Source: Rhizophagus irregularis (taxonomy: Eukaryota > Glomeromycota > Glomeromycetes > Glomerales > Glomeraceae). From it: 64,000 nucleotides of DNA. The stretch is from contig NC_089441.1 in NCBI RefSeq assembly GCF_026210795.1, positions 992,001 to 1,056,000 on the forward strand, read 5' to 3'. Positions 21,346-32,701 of the stretch are shown here, piece by piece. Below the pieces are notes generated by a model that had not been told where the DNA came from, did no database searches, and saw nothing but the letters and a program-made list of their open reading frames with translations. Each line of letters opens with the position of its first letter. The first letter of the stretch is position 1. A program made the translations under genes and the position numbers.

Positions 21346-21889
21346 CGTACACGTATCCCTTTTTTACAAAAAGAGATAAGAAAAGTGCAATAATTCGTAC
21401 GATATTTTAGAATGGTAGGCCATAAACTAGAAGAATTTGCTCTTATTCGAAAAGTTGGCTGGAGTTCATTAATTTTTACTGATTAAATTGTAAAGAATTA
21501 TACGAAGTACAAAAAAGAAAGATAGAAGCGGTTTCTAGAGATAAATAATCATAAATCTAACTTTCAGACGTTATTTTGTTAAATAACTTACTAACCTTCG
21601 ATTATTGGTTGGAATAAATATATCAAAGTTATATCGATATTGAAAATAAAATTTTATCGGTATATCAAGTTTTTAATAGTATATCGGTATATCGAATATT
21701 AGGTTAGACTGTACTGATTTTACTCCTATAATTAATATTATTAGTCATGATGTCACAGAGTCGCAACTGATATTGATAAATTGCGCGATACATCTCTGAG
21801 TTGAATAACTTTTTGTAATAGTTACGTAATTTTGTGTATACCCACTGATTATTTTTTTCTATAAATAAACCACATTTTGGAATTTTTTT

Positions 21890-22215
21890 TTATAACGAGA
21901 TATTCTCATTTTTTTTATAATATCCCTCGCGTTTTTTAATATCTCTCTCATATTTTTCTTTATAATATCTCGTATTTTCTTTATAATATCTCGTTTTTTT
22001 TTTATAATATCTCTCGCGTTTTTAATATCTCTCTAGTCACCACTTTTGTTACTCGTACCCTCTTCCCTCCTTTTTTTATAATATCTCTCGCGTTTTTTAA
22101 TATCTCTTTCGTATTTTCTTTATAATATCTCTCGTTTTTTTTTTATAATATCTCTCTCTTTTTTTCATAATATCTCTCGCGTTTTTTAATATCTCTCTCT
22201 TTTTTTTATAACGAC
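21890..22215. repeat. TATAATATCTCTCGCG satellite-like array
   Basis: Ten or so irregular copies of TTTTTATAATATCTCTCGCG alternating with TTTTTTAATATCTCTCTC, interrupted once near 22035 by CACCACTTTTGTTACTCG. No coding capacity. Confidence 0.8.
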
Positions 22216-22294
22216 GTTTTTTACAACGTTTCATAACAAATTTTTTTTTATAATGTTGTTTTATAACGTCGTATTATATATATATTTTTTTTAT

Positions 22295-22502
22295 ACCGAG
22301 GTATCTCTCTCGTACAAAAAGAGTTTGTTTTGCAGTTTTATTAGTAAAAACGCCCATTTCCTGACGATGTCTAGGTTTTACATCTGGTCGTCACGCGTAA
22401 CGAGGTATCTCTCTCGTACAAAAGGAGTTTGTTTTGCAGTTTTATTAGTAAAAACGCCCGTTATTTCTGGTGATGTCTAGGTTTTACATCTGGTCACCAG
22501 TA
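22295..22502 (+). repeat. 104-bp tandem duplication
   Basis: CGAGGTATCTCTCTCGTACA starts at 22297 and again at 22401. Both copies continue GAGTTTGTTTTGCAG... and end GTCTAGGTTTTACATCTGGTC. The composition differs from the surroundings. Confidence 0.85.
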
Positions 22503-22773
22503 TAATGAAGATGGTTGAACTTTCTAGACCATTGTATAGTATAATATACGTAATGTGACTGTAGACGACCTTGGTTTATTGGAAACGTGATAAACCCATA
22601 GCATATGCCCCTGTCTTCCGGCTGGTCAGCCATAGCATCCCTCTGAGTTTGCCGATTGGTGTTTGAGGTCATAGCTCTAGAGTTCTTCCATATTTTAAGG
22701 TGTTTCTCTTCTTTTCTGTTTCTTTTCTTTCTCTTATGTGTTTAAAAGATTAAGCAAACAGAATTTTTTTAAA

Positions 22774-22831
22774 ATCTTATCCTGGTGGAGAGCATGTCTA
22801 TGCTTTGACTAGTTCGATTCTAGTCTAAGAT
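22774..22831 (+). other. tRNA-like half-cloverleaf
   Basis: ATCTTAT at the left can pair with CTAAGAT at the right over six bases as an acceptor-like stem. Immediately inside is a perfect T-arm-like hairpin, ACTAG-TTCGATT-CTAGT, with a B-box-like TTCGATT loop. At 58 nt it is too short for a full tRNA and has no proper D-arm or anticodon arm. It may be a tRNA relic or the tRNA-derived part of a SINE. Confidence 0.3.
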
Positions 22832-22879
22832 CTTGATAATCGTATTTTAATTTTTTTGGGGGGAAATTTTTTTAGGGGA

Positions 22880-23075
22880 TGAATATCGATAATTATCACT
22901 TTATCGAAATTTATCTCATGATGATTAATTATGATAATTATCAATATCGTCAATTAACATGATAATTAATTACGATAATTATCAATATTTTGAGATTATT
23001 ATTGATAATTATCAATATAGTAAATTGTCTGCATTTAACCACAGATAATTATTGTAATTCGTTGATCAATAATTA
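22880..23075. repeat. GATAATTATC palindrome cluster
   Basis: The 10-bp palindrome GATAATTATC and close variants occur about eight times, spaced 30-50 bp and often followed by AATAT. A weaker cluster is at 20580-20640. Confidence 0.6.
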
Positions 23076-23104
23076 TCGATATTTATTCCCTAAAAATTCC
23101 CCGA

Positions 23105-24470
23105 TGATAATATACAATAATTTATATTTTAGGTTGAAGTAACAAGTGTTAATAACATCTCTTTTGGTTTTACTTTTAAATAGGATTAAACTAGATTATT
23201 TTTATTAATGATAATTTTGAGCGCTTAATATATCCATCCTATAAGAAAAATTAATAGTAACTATATCTTATATATATATATAATTATTATAATTTGTCAT
23301 TAAAAATAGGGATATTTCAATGTATAACATTAAAATATAAATGTATAATAGAATTTTCGTAAAAAATTTTTATCTGTAATTTCTATAAAAACTCCATTAA
23401 TTTCCTTGTTTTGAGACTATAAATTCTGTGAATATGATAATACATTTACGGAAATAACATGGAATAAAAAATGGAATAAATTTTTTATAAGAGATGGTAA
23501 ATTTAGCAAAGCAGTCAAAAATAATAAAATAGTTGGAAAAAAGACGGTCCAATGGAGTCTTTTAAATGTCCATACTGATATCATTATTGTTATGACATCT
23601 ACGGCGGTTGTTGCCCGAATTTTTCAGTTTGCTCATCTTCTAATACGTGCGTTAACGAAGCTAGTTTGTAGTGTACCTAACTAACGCCAACGCCAACGGT
23701 CTATTTTTGTATAGAAATGGACTCTATATTTGAAAGAATAGTGTTGAACTATTCTAATTATTATTATTAGTATCACTTAAGAATTTTTACTTTTTCATTA
23801 TATTATTTAAATTCTTTTTTTATTTGTTTACAGATTTATAATATAATGATATCATATTTATTATTAAATAAATAAATTAGTTTATCTTAGGCATTTTTAA
23901 TTCGTTGTGTAAAAAAAAATGATTCTTTGTAACTTTTACTATTTTTCAATTAATATTATAATATAAAGATAAAATGAACGGATACATAATTGACGCTTAT
24001 TAAACTTAATGGCTATTTAATAATAATGAAACAATAGTAATTATTTTGTTATCGTTTTTTTGAAATAAGAAATTTATTGATTATTTCAGTACAGGAAATG
24101 AATTGCGTTTTTATGAATAACGAACGACTAGTTTTTAGAATCTCGAATTTATTTATTTTACATTTGAAATTTAATGTAATTGTAAATATAATAATACAAT
24201 CGATAAAAATATCTTAATAATAAAGAGATCACTTGATCGTCGTGAAACGTTTTATAAAATAGGAAATGATGGACCTAATTATTTATTATTGTTGTTGTTT
24301 TTTACGCCATCAATTACTTTTTGAAAATCCTTATACATTTATATTTCAATGCCTATACTCTTAAATTTACTATTTTTAATTACATTATTATTAGCATAAA
24401 ATAATTAAGCACTTAAAATTACCATTAACCCTATTTAAAAACCAAAAGTGATTACCGCTTCAAGCTTGTA
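23105..24470. repeat. SSP-pseudogene block, copy 1
   Basis: Collinear with 28663-29665, from ATATACAATAATTTATATTTTAGG through the SSP remnant and its 3' flank to the AACCCTATTTAAAAACCAAAA region. The beginning (23120-23340) and end (24240-24470) are inverted relatives of each other (ACCAAAAGTGAT.../...CTTTTGGTTTT), giving the block imperfect inverted ends. Confidence 0.75.
23540..23671 (+). pseudogene. SSP C-terminal domain pseudogene
   Basis: The frame at 23564-23671 reads KCPY, stop, YHYCYDIYGGCCPNFSVC, then SSSNTCVNEASL and a stop. The in-frame TGA replaces the GGA (Gly) codon of the active copies. No signal peptide, propeptides or SSP promoter precede it; the upstream sequence is unrelated and shared with the 29.1-kb copy. 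It is a 5'-truncated dead copy that was then duplicated. Confidence 0.8.
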
Positions 24471-24897
24471 AAATGTATTATTGTATATTATATATTTTTT
24501 TCTTTTTTTATGTGATGTTTATTTATAGAATTGTTTTTTAACAACAAATCTTAAAATTACAGTATCACAAAATAAAATTAGAAAAAATAGAATTATTAAA
24601 AAGAAAATTGAGTCTTATTACAACATATAATAAGTTAATTGATCTAATTGCATAAAAATAAATGTTCGATAATAATAATATTTTAATTTTTGCTTATTAA
24701 ACTGTATCGTTGAAATCAAATAATAATAAAGAAAACAACAATGGATTTAAAATGAATTTTATGCAAGTGTATGCAAGTGATTCATTTATTTTTTTTTTAA
24801 GAAAAATATATTCATCAGACGCCATTTACTCAATGTGAATACAGATTTTTATTAATAAAATTTGAAAGCGCAATGTATAAATTTTACTAAATTCATG

Positions 24898-25719
24898 TAG
24901 TGCTCCGCAAAATTCGGGTCTAAGATAATTCAACCCGAGTGAATTTTAAATCGGGTCGGTACTAACAATTTAATAACCCGTGACCCGCATGACCCGTCCC
25001 GTCGGGTCAGGTTATTCATTTCCTTAACTCGGGTTTTGACCCGAATTAGACCCGGATGATCATTAAAATCACTGATCACATATTGATTACGCGTTAATAT
25101 TGATTATGTTTATATAATTTTGTTAGATGAATGAGGTAGTATCAGGTATATCCTCACTTAGCGAAAATTGCTAGAGACACCTTGCAATTACAGGTATGTG
25201 TATGAATTATTATTATTAATTATTAACATTACATAAGTTGATTTTGATGATTAATAAAGCAACCAGCGTTCCAGTAGAAAGAGTATTTTCCGGTGGAACC
25301 GATTTGATAGCTGCAAAAAAATGTAGTTTTAAAGCAGATACAATTAGAGCATGCATGTGTTTAAAGTCCTAGCAGACATAAAATATAGTCAACTTTCTGT
25401 TAAAGCAAGTGACACAATTTCGATTTTATAGTTCAAATATAAAGCAATAAATAAACAGGAATTGATAAATTCGTGCTTAGTTTTATTTTAATAATAAAAA
25501 GTTGTGTGCCATCTTGTAGATCAATTACCTGAAAAAATTATATTTGAAAAAATATTTTTGATATATTACTAATATTATCCAATGAAAATTACTAAAATTT
25601 CGGGTCTAACCCGGGTTATTCGAATTAAATATACTTGGGTCGGGTTAAAATCGGATCATTTCTATTTTTGCCGGGTCGAGTCGGATATATTCTCCAAACT
25701 CGACCCGGTAGGAGCACTA
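24898..25719. mobile_element. hAT-type element, 822 bp, defective
   Basis: The ends are TAGTGCTCC and GGAGCACTA, a 9-bp inverted repeat starting TAG as in hAT elements. Flanks AATTCATG (24890-24897) and AATTCATC (25720-25727) make a near-perfect 8-bp target duplication. Subterminal regions are packed with CGGGTC/GACCCG motifs, expected for hAT transposase binding. Inside is a fragment of hAT transposase at 25149-25372. Confidence 0.85.
25149..25372 (+). pseudogene. hAT transposase C-terminal fragment
   Basis: YPHLAKIARDTLQLQ ending at 25193 is followed by an intron-like gap and then SVPVERVFSGGTDLIAAKKC...ADTIRACMCLKS with a stop at 25370. This is the conserved hAT C-terminal dimerisation region (usual form YPxLxxIARDYL...ATSVPxERVFS). 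The catalytic core is missing, so the element is non-autonomous. The proposed donor and acceptor do not keep the frame exactly, consistent with decay. Confidence 0.8.
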
Positions 25720-26176
25720 AATTCATCGACTAAAACTGCCGTTATGACTTATTGATTCGAATTTTTTTACAAAAATATATGCGCATTATGCAATAAAATC
25801 TCATTACAGCTACAGACGGAAATATTTTAATCCCTACTTGCACTTAAATTAGTTTTTCAATAAAGCGTCAATTATATATCGGTTTATTTTATTAAAAAAA
25901 AAATAAAAAGTTACAAAGAATCAGGGCATTTTTAATTCATCGTATAAGAAAAATAATAAGATAAACGAATTTATTTATTTAAATAATACATATGAACAAT
26001 TTGACTAATTACATGAAAAAGCAAAAATTCTTAACTGTTAAGTAATACTAAAAATAATAATAATTAAATACTCAAATAAAAATCAAACATTATTCTAACA
26101 ATTATAGAGAACATTCCTACGCAAAAATAGACCTTTGGTGTTAACGTTAACCAAAGGTGGGTGCACAAAACTTTAT

Positions 26177-26524
26177 TTAGCAATGTACAATGCATTTATA
26201 ATTAACTGCGCAAATTGTATTATTCGGGCAACAACCGCCGTATATATCATTACACCAATGATATCCGTATGGGCACTTAGCCTGTCTTTCCGTCAAAGAT
26301 CTTTTATTCTTATTATCTTTATTATCTTTAGTTTCTCCTACTCTACTAATGTCGTCGCCTCTTTTCCAATTAGAAGTTGATGCACCGTCTCTTTTTTGAT
26401 TATCGATAGCTGACGGGACTCTACTAATATGATCACTGCCTTTTTCCTGTTTAGCTGGCGTAGCAGCAACGAATGTGCTGAAAGCTACGATCGCGAGAGC
26501 AAGTAATAAGGTAAAGAATTTCAT
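26177..26524 (-). CDS. small secreted Kex2-site, cysteine-rich protein (SSP-4)
   Basis: Predicted secreted protein of 115 residues, single exon. The signal peptide is MKFFTLLLALAIVAFSTFVA. Propeptide units are DHISRVPSAIDNQ-KR, DGASTSNW-KR and GDDISRVGETKDNKDNKN-KR; the extra DNK is a small in-frame insertion relative to SSP-3. SLTERQ and the seven-cysteine domain follow: CPYGYHWCNDIYGGCCPNNT, then IC...KC...HC. The core CNDIYGGCCPNN is identical to SSP-3, while the C-terminal tail differs (AVNYKCIVHC against TSNNKCASSC). It is the duplicate partner of SSP-3 and shares its promoter. Confidence 0.85.
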   Translation of the reverse strand: MKFFTLLLALAIVAFSTFVAATPAKQEKGSDHISRVPSAIDNQKRDGASTSNWKRGDDISRVGETKDNKDNKNKRSLTERQAKCPYGYHWCNDIYGGCCPNNTICAVNYKCIVHC

Positions 26525-26651
26525 GATGATTTTAGAATTGTTTGGAAGTTTTCTTGAATTATCGTGAAATTTGGAATTGTTTGAAAATAAAAGTTATTTA
26601 TTTGAAGTTATCGTGAAATAACTGAGCGTAAAGTTAGGGAATTGAGCACGC

Positions 26652-26659
26652 TATTTATA
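26652..26659 (-). promoter_or_regulatory. TATA box of SSP-4
   Basis: TATAAATA on the coding strand, about 130 bp upstream of the ATG at 26524. The upstream block up to the GTATTGACGGAGTTAG near 26741 is nearly the same as at SSP-3. Confidence 0.7.
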
Positions 26660-28662
26660 ATGAATTCGAAAAAAAAGAATGATGTAATAGAATGAAAAGT
26701 ATTAGATAATCTCAAATTGGTAAAGTTTCTTTGTTTGTTGTATTGACGGAGTTAGTACGGAATTTAATGATCCATAAAAATCTTTATTTTTTCACGCCAA
26801 ATAATCAATATTCGTTACAACGTTACAATAACTTTATTCATGATATTTTTTTTGGAAATTCTTTTAAAATTTTCATGAACTATTTAAGATTTTATTATTA
26901 TTTTATAACGTAAACATGTTACATACATATGTAAAAAAAAGATTTCAATATGTTTGCTACTGGGTATTTATCGGATGGGATGGGGCGGTTGCAATTTTTT
27001 TAAGTTCTTATTATTGTTATCTACGGTTGCCTCCAAAAAATTACGAGATTTACGCTATTAATAATTTTGATTGGATGAAATCTGTTATTATTGTTGAGGA
27101 AGCCGGATTGACGGTGACTGACTGCATCCTATAAAAAAAGTTTGTGCTAAATTTGTGCCAAAATGGGTTAATCATAGGATATTTGTTTAGAATTTGTTTG
27201 AATTTTATATTATTTTTTAGTATAAATTTCGAATAAATGTTGTATGATTAGCATTTTTTATTATTCAAATGGTTAAAATCAAGAAATTTTCAATATTTAG
27301 TAGCCATCATAATATTTTAAATTATGTATTTTAAATTTCATAAGATTTATGACCTTAAATTGTTAGGGAACGACTGGGAACGTGTAACAAATAAGTTTCG
27401 ACAGTTGGTTAGTAAAAACATATTTCTCTTTTAGGAAATTTTACAATGAACAATTTTCAGGATTTTTATTAGTGTGGCGTTAAAATTTTTTTTTTTTACC
27501 TTATTCATTTATTTGTTTATGGGGTATATGGGGTAAGTCCTTACTAGGTAGTATTCCTGTAGCACATATTTTAATAATAATTCTATATTAGGAAATTCGG
27601 CTTTTATCGGTAGATATAATTTTGGTCGATTATTAAAAATTTACTAAGTGACACAATTTCGGTAAAAAACAAAGTTTACGCTTTTCCCAAATTGTATAAT
27701 CCGTAAAAATTTTTGAGTGTGATTCGAAATCTTATGCAAATTTATGTAAAGGTTATTTATTTATTTATTTTTTTTTTAAAAAAAAAGAAAAAGAATAATC
27801 CTATATGTATAAATTTTTAATTCATTGTATCTGGATTTGCTTAGTTATGACGAATACGGCTTAGAATTTGTAACTTAGTCAAATTTTATCGTTCAAGAAT
27901 TTCATTCATCAATTAAAATGAATGAGTTAACATTGAATAAGAAAGGGACTATATCACTTGCACACTTATGTAATATCACGTAATCATCCAATCAAGCGAA
28001 ACTTGACAATACAAAAAAAAATTAATGTTTCATTATCACCAAAAGAATAAAATTACATTCAAAAAGAAGACAAATCTTAATTTTAATAGTTGATCCGAAA
28101 CCATAAAACCATAACGGATGATTTTCTGATTGCATCACCTGTCACAGATCCGTTATCGCTATTATGCACTAGAAACAATAATAGGATATACGGGTAGTTA
28201 TAATTTTGATTATCTACGGCTATCCGGATCGCATCTCTAAATTTTAAAATTTATTCTCTTTGGAGTAATATACACAAATAAATTTATTATTTTATTTCTA
28301 ACCTTAAAAAATTTGTAATATTTCCATGAATTTCTATAAGTTTTTCTTGCCGAGATTACTTAACATTATTTTGCAAAATATTTGATATTTTGTAACTAAG
28401 AATATAAGGAGAAATAGAAGAAAGGGTCTCAATTTTAATTGTTTTAGAAATAGAATATTTGAAGGATATGCAACTTAGGGGGTTTCGTTCTTCTGTTTGC
28501 TGTAATTTTTATTCGATCATTTTTTCTTTTTAGTAATTCTTTTTTTTCTAATTTTATTTTTGATACTGTAATTTATTTAAGATTCTGCTAATTAAAAATA
28601 TTCTATAAATAAGCATGTTACATATATAAAAAGAAAAGAAAAGAAAAGAAAAGAAGAAATTA

Positions 28663-29665
28663 TTCATAATATACAATAATTTATATTTTAGGTTGAAGCA
28701 GCATGTGCCAATAACATCACTTTTGGTTTTACTTTCAACTAGATTATTTTTATCAATTATAATTTTTAGCGCTTAATATATCCATCCTATAAGAAAATTA
28801 AAAGTAATTATATATTATAATTTGTCATTAAAAATAGGGAATCATATTCCAATGTATAATATTAAAATATAAATGTATTATGTATAGAATCCTCGTAAAA
28901 CAATTTTATCCGTAATTTCTATAAAAATTCCGTTAATTTCCTTGTTTTGAGAATATAAATTCCGTGAACATGATACATTTACGGAAATAACATGGAATAA
29001 AAAACAGAATAAATTTTTATAAGGGAGATGGTAAATTTAGCAATAAATCGACAGTCATTTAAGTGCTCATACGGAATACGGATATCATTATTGTTATGAC
29101 GTCTACGGCGGCAATTGTTGTATTCGCTCCAACATGTTAACGAAAGTTTGTATACTTACTTACCTTTACGCCAACGCCAATGGACTATTTTCGTGCAGAT
29201 ATATTAAATTTTTTTTCTTTTTTATTTATTAGTAAAATAGTATATTTTTCTTTATTTTACGTTACAGATTTACAATGTAGTATATATTATTTAATAAATT
29301 CGTTTGTTTATCTAAAAATGTCCTGATTCTTATAACTTAAATCAATTTTTTTAATAAAGCGTCAGTTATATCTTTATATTATTTGAAAAAAAAATAAGTC
29401 ATTTAATGACTGTTTTGTCGTCGTTTTTTAAAATAAGAAATTATGCTTAATTGCGATGATATGAACTACGAATTTATTTACATTTGAAATTTAATATTAT
29501 TATATTGATAAAATAACTTAAAAATTTATAAGTTTTTTTCGTAATTGTATTTCATATTTAACTTTGAATTCATTAATTGGATTTTGCAATTTGTAACATC
29601 ATGAACCACTTTATTAAAGAGCCTAATTTAACCCTATTTAAAAAATAAAACCAAAAATGATGTTT
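28663..29665. repeat. SSP-pseudogene block, copy 2
   Basis: Collinear with 23105-24470 but shorter, through deletions in the 3' half. It follows segmental copy 2 just as block copy 1 follows copy 1, so the whole 18.1-24.5 kb interval was duplicated in tandem. Confidence 0.7.
29054..29160 (+). pseudogene. SSP C-terminal domain pseudogene
   Basis: KCSYG is followed by a 7-bp duplication (ATACGGA) that shifts the frame, then YHYCYDVYGG and a disrupted cysteine region (NCCIRSNM). It is in a later stage of decay than the 23.6-kb copy. Confidence 0.75.
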
Positions 29666-30111
29666 AACTTGGAAAATAAATAAGTCTACGACTACAAAAT
29701 ATCTAAATGAATGTTCAGCATAAGGCTGACAAAAATTAGATTATATGAAGGTGACGATAGCGTCGCCGAATTGGATTCATATACTCCAAGGACGTAATTT
29801 TAAGAAATGGACTACTTTTATCTTAACGACCTATCATTTATTATATTGATATCAAAATCATACAAATCGATTCAAAGAGGATTACGTTTTAAGAACATTT
29901 CATACCATATATAAAGAACTTTTATTATCATGGGACGAAAAATATATTATCGTTATATATTCATTTTTTTTTTACAAAGCGACTATTCTTTTACGTGGTA
30001 ACTAATTAATAATACTGTCGAACATTTTTCATCGATAAACTTCTTCATTACAAAATATAATTTTCAGTTTTCATATTCTAAAAATTCTGATTTCTGAAAT
30101 TTTTATATATA

Positions 30112-30514
30112 CAGTCAACTCTTCTTATAACGAATTTTGATATAACGAATTTTACAATATAACGGATCTTCAGTATGATACAGATTTTAACATATGAAAA
30201 AAATCTCATTATACCGAATTTTACTAATTAAATGCCGTATACCGTTTAACGAAGTAAATTTTATAAACCGTATATGAAAAATGCCCCTTTTAACAACGAA
30301 TTTTCTTTTATAACGAATTTTTTTTCAATATAACGAAGATATTTTGTGTAACTTGCGTTTTTGCATTATAAGATACAATTATTATACGACAATATACCAT
30401 AATATACAAAATTTTTCCGGGTTATACCAGATTTTCCCATCATATTAACGAATATTCCTATAACGAAGGCCTGATCAACCCGGACGCCAACTTCGTTATA
30501 TTAAGAGTTGACTG
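30112..30514. mobile_element. Tc1/pogo-like MITE, TA target duplication
   Basis: The left end CAGTCAACTCTTCTTATAAC and the reverse complement of the right end (CAGTCAACTCTTAATATAAC) match apart from two bases and continue as ATAACGAA. TA flanks both sides (30110-30111, 30515-30516). The interior holds repeated ATAACGAATTTT motifs and no transposase. Ends beginning CAGTCAACTC with TA duplication are typical of pogo/Tigger-type elements. Confidence 0.85.
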
Positions 30515-30895
30515 TACAAATCTATATAATTTTTTTTATTTATTATTTATAAATTATAACTAATTAACTTGTATATACTATATAAAATGAACAATAATCA
30601 CAATACTGATCAGATTTACTAAAAAAAGTTTGTTAAACAGGTTAGTTAAATCAAAGCAAATTTCGATATGAGAAGTAAGACCTCATAAGTATTTCACTTA
30701 ACGATTTACAGATATCGGGTTGCCAATTTTTTATTTATACAAGTTTTTATATATTCGGCAAATTTTGAATTACTTAATACCTCTAGCTCCGTAATATTTT
30801 AAATCATAGCCATTGTTTTAAAAACAATTTTGTATTCTTGATAGAAAAGAAAGCTTAAATAATAAATAATATCGTGATATATATTTGGATCTAAT

Positions 30896-32701
30896 TTGCC
30901 GGGTTACACGTGATTTCGGATAATGATTTTTGGTAATCTCATATCGATCATCCACAGTATTTTGCATCAATTTTGAACGCTAATATTTTGGTTCGGTCTT
31001 ATTGGATAAACATCTCCCGAAATTTTTAATTTACTTGAACATTTCTACCACGTTTTGCAAATTCATGAAAATAAAGATTACATTCCATCCTTTTTTTTTA
31101 TCATCAGCAACCTGAAAATAAATGTTCGTAGTTTCATTAATTTGTTAAAATTTTATTATTACACAAAAGAAAAAAAGAAACTTACCTATGAGCGACAAAC
31201 TTCAATTCCGTGTGTCCATTTTAATATTCGATCATGTACAATATCAATATTAAATCCATATGTAATGGCACCACGAACTATTGCTGCCATAGATAAAGTT
31301 GGCACAGCAGCGATGATAGGAACTTGATGTTCAAATGGTTCAAATAAATAAGGAGACTTAATCCGCTGAGCATTTTTTCGAAAAATTTTTTAACTGATCA
31401 TCAATTAAATTTATATTTCGATCAATCACGGGATCGAACATTTCTTTAACAGTTCCATGATCAACTTTTAATATAAATCCACTTCTTCTGTTTGTTTTTT
31501 GATTTCATCAGCGACATATTGTGATAAACTAGGACAATATAGTTGTAGATTTATTATAAAGTTTATAGTCTTTTTATTTTCTATATACGGGTGCAAAAAA
31601 ATCTTTGTAATAATGTTGCATTTGTCCATAATCATCTGTTTTTAATTTTTGCTAAAGCTTTAGATTCGACTTTTCTTCCAAGCCAATGTAAAAATTCTTA
31701 ATCTACGAACATCACCAATACGAATCAGTAACTTCACTTAATTTATTTTCCAGAAGAAGTTTTCGTAAAGTTAAATCAACAGTACCACCCCGCAATCAGC
31801 TATTAAAAATGAATCTTTTTTTTAAAAATGATATTAATTTCAGTTAACTTAAAATATTATTGAATGATATTAGAAAAGAAAATATACCATAAGGTTGTAA
31901 GTTTTGTTTCTCATGACGCTAAGACAATGAAATGCTGCAGCTTCAGCTGAAACGAATATACTGTAATGGTTATGATCTTGAGGAAAGTATATAAAATAAA
32001 TATAACGATCAGGATAATTAATTTAATGGCATACTCACATACGCTCAGTTGTAAATTCGTTGTGACTTGTGAATTCAAAGCCTGTTTTGTATGCACATTC
32101 TCTCATGACTTTAGTTGTGTATGGAGGCTACGAATATGATATAAACAAACTAAGTATTTTATCAAAATAAAAAAATGAAATAAAATAAAAAAAATAAATG
32201 ATTTAATTATCACGTACCCATTCGGCAGAAATTGTTAATACAAAATCGACTTGTTGAGGAAACTTAACAGTAGGGCATCGTCCTTTTTTTTTTAGAGTTT
32301 CTTGAATTAATTTCCTCATTTGAGCTAAATAAACTTCAACAGCTTTTGAATAATATAATTGAGGCGGTAACCAAGGTTATCCTTTCTTTCTTGATGTAAC
32401 TTAAATAATTCAACAGGACGTGGATGTTCTGTATCATCTAATATTTCACCAGATTCTTCCTCTAAAACTAAATTCTCCAACTGGTGATTTTTTTATGCCC
32501 TTCATCATATTGAAGTGCTGTAGATGCTTTTGAGACACCTTCAGATCTTGGTCTAATTACTGTGTCATCAAAGAGTTGAATTTCATAAGAATTTTATTTT
32601 AGTTAAAAATTGATTACGCCAATTAATACATAATTACCGTTTCCAGAGTATATAGTCTCAAAATCTATTGCGACAAGAATTCTAATATCATCCATTCTCA
32701 T
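30896..32701 (-). pseudogene. HSPA12-like Hsp70 gene, decayed
   Basis: An ATG at 32701 (or 32695) starts MRMDDIRILVAIDFETIYSG; the nucleotide-binding signature DFGTTYSG is altered to DFETIYSG. Later pieces in order: PRPVELFKLHQ and VDFVLTISAEW (32.2-32.5 kb); MRECAYKTGFEFTSHN and FTTE (about 32.07 kb); EAAAFHCLSVM (31.9 kb); ADCGxGTVDLTLRKLLLENK with one base missing (31.8 kb); FDPVIDRNINLIDDQL (31.4 kb); MAAIVRGAITYGFNIDIV (31.25 kb); and YPIRPNQNISVQ (about 31.0 kb). Short introns (GTATGTG...TTTCAG) remain recognisable. At least five frameshifts or stops separate the pieces, so no functional Hsp70 can be made. The small plus-strand frame at 31055 is antisense to it. Confidence 0.82.

Larger units (their letters stand above)
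25853..28405. repeat. segmental duplication, copy 2
   Basis: Direct-orientation counterpart of 18100-20425, carrying SSP-4 and its promoter. Local length changes include extra sequence at 27120-27250 and 27840-28110. The TAGAGATGCGATCCG-type element near the right end (28120-28239) is present in both copies, so it predates the duplication. Confidence 0.85.

Noticed and set aside
21890-22502. CRISPR-like appearance of short repeats
   Set aside because: Units are contiguous and irregular without unique spacers, and the genome is eukaryotic.
31055-31327. Plus-strand 90-residue frame
   Set aside because: Antisense to the Hsp70 segment MAAIVRGAITYGFNI; no independent evidence.
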